Below are positions 21,385 through 32,679 of a stretch of DNA of 64,000 nucleotides, in pieces; positions within the stretch are counted from its first letter, which is position 1; each line of letters starts with the position of its first letter. The position numbers were made by a program, and so were the translations under genes. The stretch lies in assembly GCA_900169235.1 (NCBI GenBank), contig FWCC01000075.1, forward strand, positions 124,001 through 188,000, written 5' to 3'. This DNA comes from Zarea fungicola. Lineage: Eukaryota > Ascomycota > Sordariomycetes > Hypocreales > Cordycipitaceae. The notes beneath the pieces were generated by a model that was not told the DNA's origin, searched no databases, and worked only from the letters and a program-made list of their open reading frames with translations.

Positions 21385-22128
21385 GATGGGAACTTTGCCC
21401 GCAGCTGACTGCTCCCTCAAGCCCCCAGAAAGAAGATAGTAATATAGTATTTATATCCCGGCTGTATGGCCAACAAAATTTGCCCGTGTTGACGGTCGTC
21501 TCTTGCGAATCACAATTTCAGAACCGCTGTGCTCGTTTTCATCCTTGCGAAGCAATGTGGTGGAGCACCTAGTTTGTTAATGACTTGTGACACATCAGTC
21601 TCAGTAGTGAAAGAGGAATCCGGGATTATTTTATACCCCCCAGGCTGGAAAATAGACTGGAGTGCTTCAGTTGCATTATCCGACAATTCTCCACGCTGCC
21701 AGGAAGATATTCACTAGCGGCAGCATATTCGAGGGAGAAGAGAAGCACCTACAAATCCGGCCCATTCAGCATCGCAGCCGTCCATTCTCGGCCTTCTCAA
21801 GAATATTGTGACTATTTTTTAATTGTACAGCGGCAGCATCCTTGATCTAGAGCATACGTTGGTTGAATGGCTTGTACTGCCTGCGCCAGCGCGACGAATG
21901 GGATGCAGAGCGGCGATCCAGCAGCCACGTCGGCCAATTTGCGCCTCTAAATCCAGTTGCGTTGATAATTATAGCTAGCCAAGATCCACAACTATTTTAC
22001 CGATATTATTTGCCGATGAAGCAGTCACAATCAGGGGTAAGTCACGATTTAACCCTATGAAAGGCTTATTTGTAAAAGGTCTTAAAAAAACTGGTAGCTC
22101 ATGGCATAACCACTAGATGTAAAACAGT
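21385..22128. other. Convergent intergenic spacer
   Basis: The 3' flanks of the DUF4336 gene and of the small secreted protein; nothing else seen. Confidence 0.5.
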
Positions 22129-22532
22129 CTAAAAGATGAGAAAGCTGCTGATATCGCCCACAGTAGACTTCCTGCAGCCACCGGTGCCAGTGACAAAGGC
22201 GCAGTTGGATTTCGCCTCGTCGGAGCAGACGTAAACGCCACCGATGGAAGCTCCGCCGTTGTGGTTGTCCGTGACGGACACAAACGGGCTGGCTGGGGTG
22301 ACGTCGACAAAGTCCTACAGAAACACGGCATGAGTTTACAAGAAGACTTGAAGCGCGGAAAATTTCAAGCACGACTCACGTAGAAAGTCTTGCCGCCGTA
22401 GGTGGCCGTCAAGGACTCAGCAGCGCAGTCTGCCGAGCTGTGGAATTTGACAGTCCAGTCATTCGGTGACGGGGACGCACTGGCAGAGGCGACAAGCAGT
22501 AGGCTGCTTGCGAGAAGGCTGAGTGCATACAT
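22129..22532 (-). CDS. Small secreted protein, 112 residues, four cysteines
   Basis: Two exons on the minus strand, 22532-22380 and 22314-22129, joined in phase 0 by an intron with a gtgagt donor and a ctgtag acceptor. The product starts with a clear signal peptide (MYALSLLASSLLLVASASAS, cleavage near Ala/Ser 20). The mature part of about 92 residues has four Cys, at 36 and three in the segment GVYVCSDEAKSNC to GGCRK, enough for two disulfides. There is no membrane anchor after the signal. A TATA box lies 80 bases upstream on the same strand. The size fits secreted effectors or antimicrobial-like proteins of fungi, but I do not recognise a family; any role is inference. Confidence 0.78.
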
Positions 22533-22612
22533 GTCGGCGTAGTTGTTGGATTCTGAGAAACGGTGAAGAGTGTCAATGTTTGAAGCTTGTGAAAAAGGAT
22601 GTGTTGCCACAG

Positions 22613-22619
22613 TTTTATA
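22613..22619 (-). promoter_or_regulatory. TATA box of the small secreted protein
   Basis: On the minus strand this reads TATAAAA, 80 bases before the ATG at 22532. Confidence 0.5.
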
Positions 22620-23608
22620 CTTGCGATGGCCTCGCTGGCGGGTGATAATCCCACCGTCGGCGCAACTATATCGTGAGACGCAGTGGGATGCACCGTAAGC
22701 TGTTCACCATGCCCATAAATCTTGGCAGCTATAGAACGGCAGGCGTTTGTGAGATGTGAAAACGCCACGACACCAGTCGCCTTCGGATTTAGGAGGAGTT
22801 TTTTGTCAGCTGCTGAGGCATATGATGGGATGGTGGCATAAGGTGACGGTGATTCACGACAGCTTGGTCGACATTACCGACTTGTGCTGGCTGCGGGATG
22901 CGTACACTCGTCCAAGTCCGTCTATCCATGCTGGGACTGGTCGTGGTGGGTAGAGCAACAGTCCAAGAGTATAAAAGGTCAGCCCACAGGCTCAGTCATA
23001 GCAATGCTTTCATGCGCTTTCATCTCTTCCGACATATCCTGCGCTTAGGTCAATGGCCTTCTAGGGATGCATTTGGAGCGAGATTACCAATGCAGAAAAT
23101 GTGCTCTCGATGAAGCTCACAAAATCCATAGCTCTAGTATCGTACATCAGTGGGCAATACCAGCAAATAAGAGACAATTCATACGCTTCCCAAGAATCCC
23201 TAAGTAGTCATGCGACTGACTAACGGTTCTGTTGGTAAACCACAGCCACGCCAAAAAGAGGCGAACAGCTTTGTCACTCACGGGGTAACCAAGAGCCACA
23301 TCAATTCCTGATCTGGCAACATGCAGCTTGAGATCTTTGTTGATTATGTCATTTGTTTTCTAATGGCTAGATGTACAAATAAATTTCGTGCATTTCTTGA
23401 AGGGAAATGCGCCTAGTTGAAATGCATCTCATGTTGACGGGACTTGAAGGCCGCACACATCTGCAAAATTTTACCAGCTACAAGTGGCAAGTGTTTATTT
23501 ACCCTGCGTCTCCGTGGTAAATTCCGGCCGGTTATTAGCGTGCTATGTAAAGTACAGCTAAATTATTTGTCGCCATCAGGTCTGCTGTGCGAGGCATGAC
23601 AGCCCGAG

Positions 23609-23674
23609 CTAAAGTTCGTAGCATGCAACTCGATTGAGTATAGCTCGGCCTACAGTACCGCATCTGCATACGTG
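23609..23674. repeat. Dispersed decayed repeat, copy 2
   Basis: Aligns with 19989-20054, beginning GCTAAAGTTCGTAGC. Mismatches are mainly transitions. Confidence 0.6.
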
Positions 23675-24060
23675 CTGTGGACTAAATGGGCGGACTTGGC
23701 GGGATCGCCGGGCTCCGACTGCGATCCGAGGATTGAGATGTAAAGATGCCCACTTGTCTCAGGTCCATTTCACAATCAGAGATGGGCAGAACCCGGATTT
23801 GGCTTTGAAAGTAATGCATTCAACCATGGTGGACAGTTTTGAGGAACAATGCAAAGGGCCTACGTCGAATCTCCACCCCGGCGCTAAACTGGGAGCAGCT
23901 CCAAGCTACGAGCGTCATTGGCCTTCATGATTGAAGGAGATACTACAACCTCGGATTGTTAGTAGTCATGTCTTTTGTCAATAATCCCCGGTGGGCCGGC
24001 CATGGACTCGTGCACAGTGTCGACATTAGTTCTATTTTAGATTCGGCATTCTCCATCTGT

Positions 24061-24067
24061 TATAAAG
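24061..24067 (+). promoter_or_regulatory. TATA box of the DHA2 transporter
   Basis: TATAAAG lies about 130 bases before the ATG at 24196. Confidence 0.4.
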
Positions 24068-24195
24068 ACCAGCTCGACCCAAGGCTCGGTGTCCGCACCT
24101 AGACACCAGAATTCTGTAGTCTTCACCGAAGCAGACAATAATATACAAGGCAAAGTGCCTCTTTTTTTAATTCTTTTACCAGCACCACTTATCTT

Positions 24196-26279
24196 ATGAA
24201 GATGGAGGAGACACAATCTAAAAGCCCGGCAATGCCAGATGCCCCCCCACAACCGAGCACGACAACAGCTTCAATCCGCAGTGCCGAGCGTATGGCAGAA
24301 GAAGGTGGTGCGACCAAGGATGCAGTCGGCGAAGATGTCATCTCGGGTGTCAAATTGATCATTCTCATGACCGCTCTGGTTCTCGTATCATTTCTTGTCA
24401 TGTTGGACGCCTCCATAGTAGCGACGGTATGTATTCCGGCAGCAGCCCGCTGGCGCATTCAACGGCAAATATTGTCTGAATCTGACTGAGTAGGCTATCC
24501 CAAAAATCACGACGCAATTCCACTCACTCACCGATGTTGGCTGGTACGGCAGCGCCTATCTGCTGGCTAACTGTGCCCTCCAGCCACTTGCAGGGAAGCT
24601 GTATACACTATTTGGCGCCAAGGTTTGCATTGCCAGTCCCGAGATATGGTGGATAGACTAGCTGACAATTCCTGCATCAGGTCGTTTATTCTTCTTTTTT
24701 CTTCCTCTTTGAACTCGGTTCGTTGCTGTGCGGCGTGGCCACGTCATCCAAGATGTTCATTGTCAGTCGGGCGATTGCTGGATTAGGCGGCGCAGGGTTG
24801 ATCAACGGCGCAATCACCATAATATCTGCATGCATACCGTTGCACAAAAGACCTGGTATGTTCTACAATATGCCGTTGAAAAGATCGTGTTCAGTGTACT
24901 AAAGCACGCATTAGCATACATTGGCGGCATCATGGGTTGTAAGTAATTACCTGGCGCCAATTAAAGTGTCTACTCACTGCAGAATCACTCTAACAAATTA
25001 GTGAGCCAAATGGGAGTCGTCATCGGCCCTCTGATTGGTGGTGCTTTTACGGAATACTCGACCTGGCGTTGGTGTAAGAATAAACTTTTCATGTCAATGC
25101 ATATCCTCCACTAACTGTCTGTCAGGCTTTTACCTTAATCTGCCGATTGGCGGCGTGGTGGCTATAGGCCTTGCCTTTGTTGCGATCCCCGACTCTCATC
25201 AACCTCGCGAAGGCACAATCTTGCGTACACTTGCGACCAAACTCGACATCACCGGCTTTGCTCTATTTGCTGGGTCGGTCATACAACTTCTTCTCGCCTT
25301 GGAATGGGGTGGCAACACCTATGCCTGGAACAGTGCTACGACAATCGGCCTGTTCTGTGGCTCTGGCTGTACTTTTATCCTTTTCCTTGTCTGGGAGAAG
25401 TTCCAGGGCGAGGAAGCCTTGATCCCACTCTCTTTGTTGAAGAATCGCATTGTTGGCGTCATTTGTGGTGTCGCCTTCTTCTTCTTCGCCATGATGCAGC
25501 TAGTCACCTTTTATCTGCCCATCTACTTCCAGTCAGTCCGTGGAGACTCGCCAATGATGAGTGGCGTTCACGTACTCCCAACCATCATTGGCCAACTGAT
25601 AGCGATTGTCTTCTCCGGCGCAACAGGTTAGTATTCATGAAAACCAATTGAAATGTAAAAAGACCGAGTCATTCTAACAGTCCTGTCATTTGCAGTTACT
25701 AAGCTAGGCTACTATATCCCCTTCGCTGCTGCCTCCAGTGCCATTGCATCTGTCGGGCAGGGGCTTCTTTCTACACTGGAACCCAGCAGTTCTATTGGGA
25801 AGTGGCTAGGCTATCAAGTAATTGTCGGCATTGGGCGCGGCCTTGGATTGCAGATGACCTTTGTCGCGATTCAGAACAACCTGACTGGTCCATTGGCGGC
25901 CATAGGCACATCATTGCTCACTTTTGTTCAGATTCTTGGTGGCTCAGTCATACTAAGCATGGGCCAGACCGTCTTCACCGCAAGTCTGCGAGATACTGTT
26001 CCCGTTTATGCGACTGGTGCAAGCGCCGCCCAAGTTATTGCCGTTGGTGCAACTGGACTCCGAGAGACGTTTACAAACCCAGAAGTATTGGCGGGCGTGC
26101 TGCTTGCCTATAGCAAGAGCATCGGCCGCGTATACTATCTAGCTATCGGGTGCTCAGGTGCTGCTTTTCTGCTTAGTTTTGGTATGGGATGGAAAGATAT
26201 TCGTCAAAAGGAGGAGGCGGCCATTCGAGAGACCCCTGAAGCGAAGGAAGCGAAGGAAGTGAAGGAAAGCGCACTATAA
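24196..26279 (+). CDS. MFS drug/toxin efflux pump, DHA2 (14-helix) type
   Basis: Seven exons: 24196-24426, 24494-24622, 24681-24855, 24915-24938, 25002-25073, 25126-25626 and 25696-26279, for 571 residues. All junction phases agree and all introns are GT..AG. Helix 1 is [20 protein letters not shown], with the L-D-A/x-S/T-I-V motif of drug exporters; then [20 protein letters not shown] (helix 2), [20 protein letters not shown] (helix 4) and [20 protein letters not shown], the antiporter motif C of helix 5. Helix 6 is [20 protein letters not shown]. Eight more helices follow, ending in a Lys/Glu-rich tail. Proteins of this type (Tri12, HC-toxin and aflatoxin pumps) export toxins or drugs from the plasma membrane. 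The 24-nt fourth exon completes the conserved loop after LHKRP. The gene is convergent with the NAT gene (480 bp apart). Confidence 0.88.
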
Positions 26280-26760
26280 GCCGGAAATCGAGTAGTTTGA
26301 TCTTATCCTAGAGTGGTTACTGTTCTTTTGTAAAATCTTCAAATAGTCATTAGGCATTTAATCGAGACTTTTGTCATTGTCGCTTGCAAGCAGCGCGAAA
26401 AGTTGAAGGGCCTTGAGGCCTCAGTTCAGCAAACTCTTTTCCTATTCTATGGTCAGTTGCGACTTTCGCAATAACGTCATGGTATTACATCAAAAACAGC
26501 AACAGTGCCATCGCCGCCGACACTACAACAACACGTCGATAGCGGCCCTGCTGCCAGCAACATATTGCACGCAACATATGTGTGGAGGCATGGAATCGAT
26601 TGGCAACAAGGGCATTGAATTGTCTATATGCTGATCCATTAACCAGAGTTCCAACACGCTTCAATTAAACGCTTGCTGCTCTATGAATTTGAGAATGCTT
26701 AAAAGACGACTAGTTCTTACTAAATAAATAGCCTCCAGTTTTCTCTCTCCGAGCTACTGT
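26280..26760. other. Convergent intergenic spacer
   Basis: The 3' flanks of the DHA2 pump and NAT genes; no further feature seen. Confidence 0.5.
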
Positions 26761-27761
26761 TCATTTATCAAGAGCCAGCGTTGTCGTAAAGATGCCTTGA
26801 CGATCTTCCTCAGACAGGGAAATCCTAAACCACTTCTCCAGCGCCTCAATCCTCTCCGCCTCCGTCGTCACCTTTTGCACAACAGCTCGCTCCATGCTGC
26901 CCTCTACCCTCTTGCGCACTTCCTCATTGAAATACGTCAAAATACCAGTGATTCGCACGTCGCCCTCACTCGCATCCTTGTCCTCCTCCACAAGTAGACG
27001 CATCGCCACTATGTGCGGCATAAAGAAGCTGTCGGGGTGGGTGCTCGTGTAGTAATTCATGCTCTCATAGTCAAACGGGAAGAACTCCGTCTCGGCAAAG
27101 CAGTACTGCTCCACCCACGGCACAGAGGCGTCGCTGTCATCCATGGCGTCGCGCGTCGAGTAGACCCACAGCCGCTGGGTCGAATCGGTGTTGAACTCGG
27201 TGGCGCGATGCTCAATCTTGCCGCATCGTGGGGCAAGGATGGCAAATTCTGTGCCGGCGACGAGAGGGACAGGCTGCATCGCCGAGTCGCCGTAGCCGAC
27301 GTCGACGAGGTAGCGGGTGCCGTCTACTGTGACGAGGAGACACATGTGATTCCTGCCAAGATGAAATGTTAGCCTGTAGAGATAGAAAGAGAGAGAAAGC
27401 TCATGAACATGGCGCCAGGAAGAACCAACCAGCCTAAATAGATTGGCCCGCCAGCGCGCACACGGCCTGCAACAGTGAGGACAGTGTAGCCCAGACCGCG
27501 CAGGATGGCGGCAAAGAGGGCGTTCACCTCGTGGCAGTAGCCGCCCTTGCTGCGCACGACGATCTTGTCGTACAAGTCATCGAGTTGAAGAGACAGTCTG
27601 TGTGTCTGCGAGTAGTGTATGCCAACATTGTCAAAGGGTACGCGCGCAATGTGATGCAGCATCAGCTGTTGCAGGCGATGTAAGGAATCGGATGCATGCT
27701 TGGCCTTTGGGTAGTCGATATGCTCAAGGGCGCGGGTAAGTTGGTCCTCAGTTAGCGACAT
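26761..27761 (-). CDS. Arylamine N-acetyltransferase (NAT) family enzyme
   Basis: Two exons on the minus strand, 27761-27430 and 27352-26761, totalling 307 residues, joined in phase 2 to make Trp111. The catalytic triad is visible: Cys76 in KGGYCHEVN, His113 in WNHMCLLV and Asp128 in YLVDVGYGD. RVPFDNVGIHY near residue 40 is the usual N-terminal motif. Length fits the family (280-330). NATs transfer an acyl group (acetyl, or malonyl in some Fusarium enzymes) from CoA to aromatic amines in the cytosol; the Fusarium FDB2/NAT1 enzyme detoxifies plant benzoxazolinones by N-malonylation. Acyl-CoA preference cannot be read here. The donor gttggt is unusual but keeps the conserved Trp-Asn-His. Its convergent neighbour is a DHA2 pump. 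Confidence 0.9.
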
Positions 27762-30700
27762 GTTGGTCTTGGTGTGGTGTTCTGCCTTGCTATACTACAG
27801 GGTTGATCGAGTATTTGAGCCCGTAGAAGCCTTGGCACTAAAATTGAACACGAGATTTCTCAGAATGATGAGCGTTATGCGTGTCTTACTTATTACTCTT
27901 TTGGCCGTCTTATACATCGATCTGTTGGCCACCAGCAATTAGTTGTCAGCTAAAAGGGCGTGTAGGTGTGAAGGAACAACAGAGGAGTGCGTGTATTCAC
28001 AATATGTGCAGGTAGGTCCTATGGAACTGTAGGAATTATGGCTGGCTTCTCTCATCGAGGTCGAAGCCAGCTGGGATCTATATACCCAGTCCTCCTTCAC
28101 CTGCCTTCTATCGTCAGGCTCCGGTGATACCTTCATCGGTGCCCTGGCAGCAGGTGAGATTGATGAAACGACTATTATAGTTCGGTGCATGAACCCTCTT
28201 TAGGCCATTTCACGGGGTAAGGATGGGCTCGTTGCCGCATGACCAGTCTTTACCACAGTTAGTCAGGCATTATAGAATTGTACTATATAGTAAACTTGTA
28301 GCTATTTTTACTTCTTTTACTGGTATTTACGGAAGTGGCGCATGGAGGTTAAAAAGCAAGCCAGATTGTGGTGGGTGGTTGTCCAGGAATAGCCTAGCGC
28401 CATCTGCCAAAATAGGAAATACAAGGTGTTGGTTATTTTTGGCCTGGTAACGTAGTTATTGGTTATCGAAGAATGGAATCGTCAGAGGTGTCTGGAGCAA
28501 TACACCAATCCCGCCAGCTGCCAAAGCAACGAATTCGTCGCCAGCAGAAGTCTCATTAAAGTCTTTGCCTCGTCTGCATGGTAACCCGAGAGCTAGGGGG
28601 CCATTTTTAGATGGTCTCTGTCAGTCTGACAAACAGGGCTTGGCACTCCCCGCAGTGCAGGGTATATTCAGGGAATACAAGGTTGGAATGCTCCGAGGGT
28701 GGAAATGTTGTGTTTACCCCTCAAATGTTTGGCAACCCTAACTGACTAGCTTATAATCAGCAACGCCTAGTGTCCGTAATCTTTTTTGGCGCCTGACGTG
28801 GCGGCGGTCCGACTCATTGGGGCGATGGGTAGTGGCCTGTCTGTCCCTTATTACTTTGCCAACTACAGGAAGTATCTCGCTGTGGGCTTGTAAGGCTCCG
28901 AGGACTCCAAGCCTTTAATGAGAGTAGGTTCACTTCTATTTAGAGGCAGTTACAGACCTTTCCTTACTTTTCCAGGTTTTTTGGCTAGTAATTGGAGACC
29001 TTGTTGCTTCTACAAAGGGCTGGTACTGGATCTTCTGGCCTATTCCTCTGTTGGTGGTGAGCCTTTGCATTCAGGTCGCATGTAGGATATCACGCCAAGT
29101 GGAAGAGTGCTGTAGTTTCTTCTTTTTCAACTTTGTGTAGATGCACACTGAACTCTGCATTGTGGAATCATCCGGCATCAATGCAGCACCTCAGCTTCGG
29201 GTGCGAATATCCTTGTATGCGATCTTGATGCTACATTTCTCCCATTAGCAGCGCCAAGCACGCACCAAAATTCGGTGTAGGGTAGGGGCACGGCTTGGGA
29301 TTTATGTCGTTGCCCGAGTTCGCGCCTCCATATGTTGAACATGCATGGTAAACAGCTGAGCATAAGTCTACGGTTAAAATGTGAGCATTAAACAGCAGTT
29401 TGCTCCAGTACATATTTGACGGAAGTATCCTGGTGCTCGTAACGTGGCGGTAATGGAGGATGAACCACCAATAGCAATAGAGCTCAGCCGCTTTTCCTCC
29501 CCATTGACATTTGTTTTTCTTATTAATTTTCTTAACTTTCTTGAAAAAAATTTGTTCTTTGTTTGTACCATCTGGAGGTTGTCGATTAATCACCGATAGC
29601 AGATCATCAATGCTTCAGCCGCATCGTACATCCGCCCAGGAAGAAAAAGGCGACAGGGATCGCCGAGACACAATTTTTTATTTTTATTATTATAATTTTT
29701 AAAAAGCTGTATTTAAACGAATCATTTTATATTTTCAAGATTTTTGTAGAGAGCTCTCTTTTATTATGGCGGATTGGTTAAGACAAGTGACTTCAAACCC
29801 CTTCAATTGGAGCCACTGTAAAAGCCTCCTCGCTGGCATACCCCTGTGGTGTCGTGGTGACGCCAGGGCCGGCTCCACGGAGAAGCAGCTTCTGATATGA
29901 AGTCGGCGAAAGGCACAATGCAGGCCGCCTATCGGAAATCCAGGGGCTTTACAGCTATAGTTAGCACCTTGGTGCTTGTTGTGGTAATGCTTTACATCGT
30001 GGAGAGAGCGGGGAGCGGATGATAGGCCGACTAGCTGGTGCAGTGTCACCGTTATCCAAATCCAGCTGATGTATGTGCGCATCAACGGCTGGAATTAATT
30101 TCTCTCTCAATGGGCTATTTTTCGGCTTCACGGCAGTTTCTTTATTTAAGAAAGTCGGCTGGTGTGCATTCTAGGACCAAGCCAACTACGTAAGAGTGAC
30201 TACATCCCTGCGCTCAACTGAGACCAATTAACAGTTCTAGACTCTTTTAAGATCGCGAGACACGCCATCGATGTGCAGGGTGTGTTGCCTGTTCCTGATG
30301 GACGAAGAGGAATTTACGGGTTACCGGCCAGATGGATAGTGAAAATAAACTAATTTAGTTTAGTTGAGAGGGCCACCTCATGCGGTCATCTTTTTTTAGG
30401 GGATGCCCTCTGATGCGCTTTCAAAAAAAAGCAAAACTCAGACCAGGGAAAAGTAAATCGAGCCAGAAGTTGGCTGGTGTACAAGCAAAAAAAGAAAACA
30501 TTCCTGAAATTGTGGACATTGTCAGAGCTTCTTAAAATAGAACTGCTCTTGGCCAGGTGCTGGCATGTTGAGCCAGCATGGAAAATGTCTTGCTTTTTGG
30601 CAATGGGTAAAATGTCTCGCCAATGACACCAAATGGCACACAGCTGAGCGATTTGTCTCTTTAGCTACGGAGCATGGAGTAATATCATGGTCCTATGACC

Positions 30701-31631
30701 TGATTTCTCTTGGCATATATACACTACTCCTTGTTAAATACAACGACCGCGCCCGGTTGAGAAATGGAGGCGTTAAAGCCGGGCTGTCACCGTCGCATGA
30801 GTCTCCTGATGGTCTCAGTTGAGCGGCGAGGCGTATGCGATATCCATACCGGCTTCACATGACGGTGTTTTTTCTTCCTCCTCTTTATTGGCAGCTAGTG
30901 AGCTTGGCTACCGCAAAATTCATATGAATTTTGCAATTTTTACAGAAAGAAAGATGCCAAGGTGCAGTCGACGCGCCCGCGCTTGTTGGCGCTCCCGTCA
31001 CCCATGCTCGCTAACCAGCTCGTTGTCCAATCGCTTCTTCAATTAACCAACACCATTTCAATGCTATAAGCGTATAAGCTGGGCAGATTTCTATCCCGTC
31101 GCCACAATTCTTCCATTCAAAGCACCGTTTTGTAGATTTTCTTCTTGTCTTACCCAGACTTTCAGTGCTCCCCTAGGCTGGCCTTTCGAGATTGTGGTTC
31201 CATGTCTCATTTGCAAGACATTCATTTCCCGACTTCCCTGGGACCGCGCCCACACACCACCTTTGAGCTTTAGCTCCTCCCACCGATGACTGCGATGCAA
31301 AGCATAGTTTACGCGCAGCAAGGTACCCGGAAAGTGCATTGCCCACGCATTCACCCCTCCCGTCAACATCCAAGACATTGCTTTTGGCAAGACATGGCCC
31401 TTCGGCTACACTCTCAGACAGACTTAAATAAGGTAGCTGCTCGCCTGCGTTTGAACGAGAGCCGTTTTGGTTCCTTCATTGTTTAACTGCCCCCCGTTTG
31501 TCTCTACAGTGCACACTATTTTTGTACACCTTGAAGACGTTTCATCCCAGCAATCTCGCCATTGCCATCTCGTCATTGCAATCCCACATCTACACTATTC
31601 ACAAAATATTTTAATTCCCATACATTAAAAC
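27762..31631. other. Gene-poor AT-rich region
   Basis: About 3.9 kb with many stops in all frames. The only recognisable traces are an MFS-like fragment at 28985-29080 and the promoter of the small Cys-rich gene. A reverse frame at 31091-31390 (99 codons) shows no known motif. Confidence 0.5.
28985..29080 (+). pseudogene. Fragment of an MFS transporter
   Basis: One frame reads LVIGDLVASTKGWYWIFWPI followed by PLLVVSLCIQ, closely like the motif C / helix 5-6 region of 12-helix drug transporters, where a G-P-V-I-G sequence and WRW are usual. Stops flank it on both sides and no other helices are found except a doubtful segment at about 28830-28880. The apparent P-to-L change fits a C-to-T mutation, as in RIP. 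Confidence 0.4.
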
Positions 31632-32126
31632 ATGAAGGTACGTCTTGTCGAAACACTTTGTTTACTGCACCCCAAACCTCCCGCGCTACTGGAATGCCAT
31701 GCGTACACGCGCCGATCGTTTGCTTGCAATTTGTTTTTCCCCCGCCTCACCAAGCCTTACCTGGATAAGGTGTGAAGAAGAAACGAAAAAAAAAAGGGAC
31801 CAGTCTTTGTATTGACGCAAGCCATTTTATTTTCATCAGGTCACAATCGCCCTCATCGTCGCCGCAGCCGTCGGCGCTACGGCCGCGCCCCTCGACCGTC
31901 TCTTCCGCCGCGGCGGCTTCACGTGCCCAGCCAGGGTGCAGGGGTACTGCCATGCATCGAATATAACGTCGTGGTGCGATCGTGATGGGTTCCACAGTAA
32001 CGCAGGAGATGTGTGCTCAGACTGCACGTATGTTATTTATTCCTGTCCTCCCCCTTCTCCCTCCTTTTGTCGAACGAGTTTGTTTCTCGAGTGCTAACAT
32101 GGGAGCGCTTCCTTAGCTGCAATTAA
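31632..32126 (+). CDS. Small secreted cysteine-rich protein, 67 residues, six cysteines
   Basis: Three exons: 31632-31637 (only ATG AAG), 31840-32027 and 32117-32126. Donors gtacgt and gtatgt and acceptors tcag and ttag are canonical and the phases agree (0, then 2). The product has a signal peptide (MKVTIALIVAAAVGATAA), a dibasic Kex2-like site (FRRGG) and a mature peptide of about 40 residues with six Cys, spaced 7-8-12-2-1. The last two Cys lie in the final CSDCTCN. Because the first and last coding exons are 6 and 10 nt long, simple open-frame scanning misses it. The pattern fits secreted effector or antimicrobial-like fungal peptides; I do not recognise a family. CT-rich leader and TATA-poor promoter precede it. 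Convergent with the phosphate transporter. Confidence 0.7.
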
Positions 32127-32679
32127 AATCAACACACTTGCGCACAGCAGTCCGGTCAATTCGCAAAAAGTATGAGCATTCAGCAATAAATTTGGCAAAC
32201 GATACCTTTCTCACCATGCTCGACGGCCCTGCTGATAGCAAAACAACTCTCACTGCCTCAATATCGGCCCATGTGAGTGGCAACGAGGTTGTGCAATTTT
32301 GTCCGCGAATCAAACGAAGAAACCTGCATCTCAATTTCCTTTTCTGTCTTTATGTGGAACGCATTCTATCATCATAGAGTCGGTCCAGAAAGCATTCTGC
32401 CTTCCACTGGGCTTTCACACCTGTTCTCCTTTCCTATTCATCACGCAAGTTAACCTGTACATTAAAAACCTGCAAAACAGAACATAAAAAAAAAGAACCG
32501 CAAAATTGTCTTTGCTGCTATGTATATAAATATAACAAAATCAGGAATTGATTTAAAAAAAAAAACAAATTCTATCCAAATACGCCGTGGCTAGTGCATG
32601 TCCAAACTTGAAACTCGGACCAAAACAGGGAGAGAGAGGTAAATATATACATGATAGGGGTATTGAAACCTTCTCCCAT
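32127..32679. other. Convergent intergenic spacer
   Basis: AT-rich 3' flanks of the Cys-rich peptide gene and the phosphate transporter; no gene seen. Confidence 0.5.

Larger units (their letters stand above)
22533..24195. other. Divergent intergenic region
   Basis: Between the secreted-protein gene and the DHA2 transporter gene. It contains TATA boxes for both and the second copy of the dispersed repeat; no further gene seen. Confidence 0.5.
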
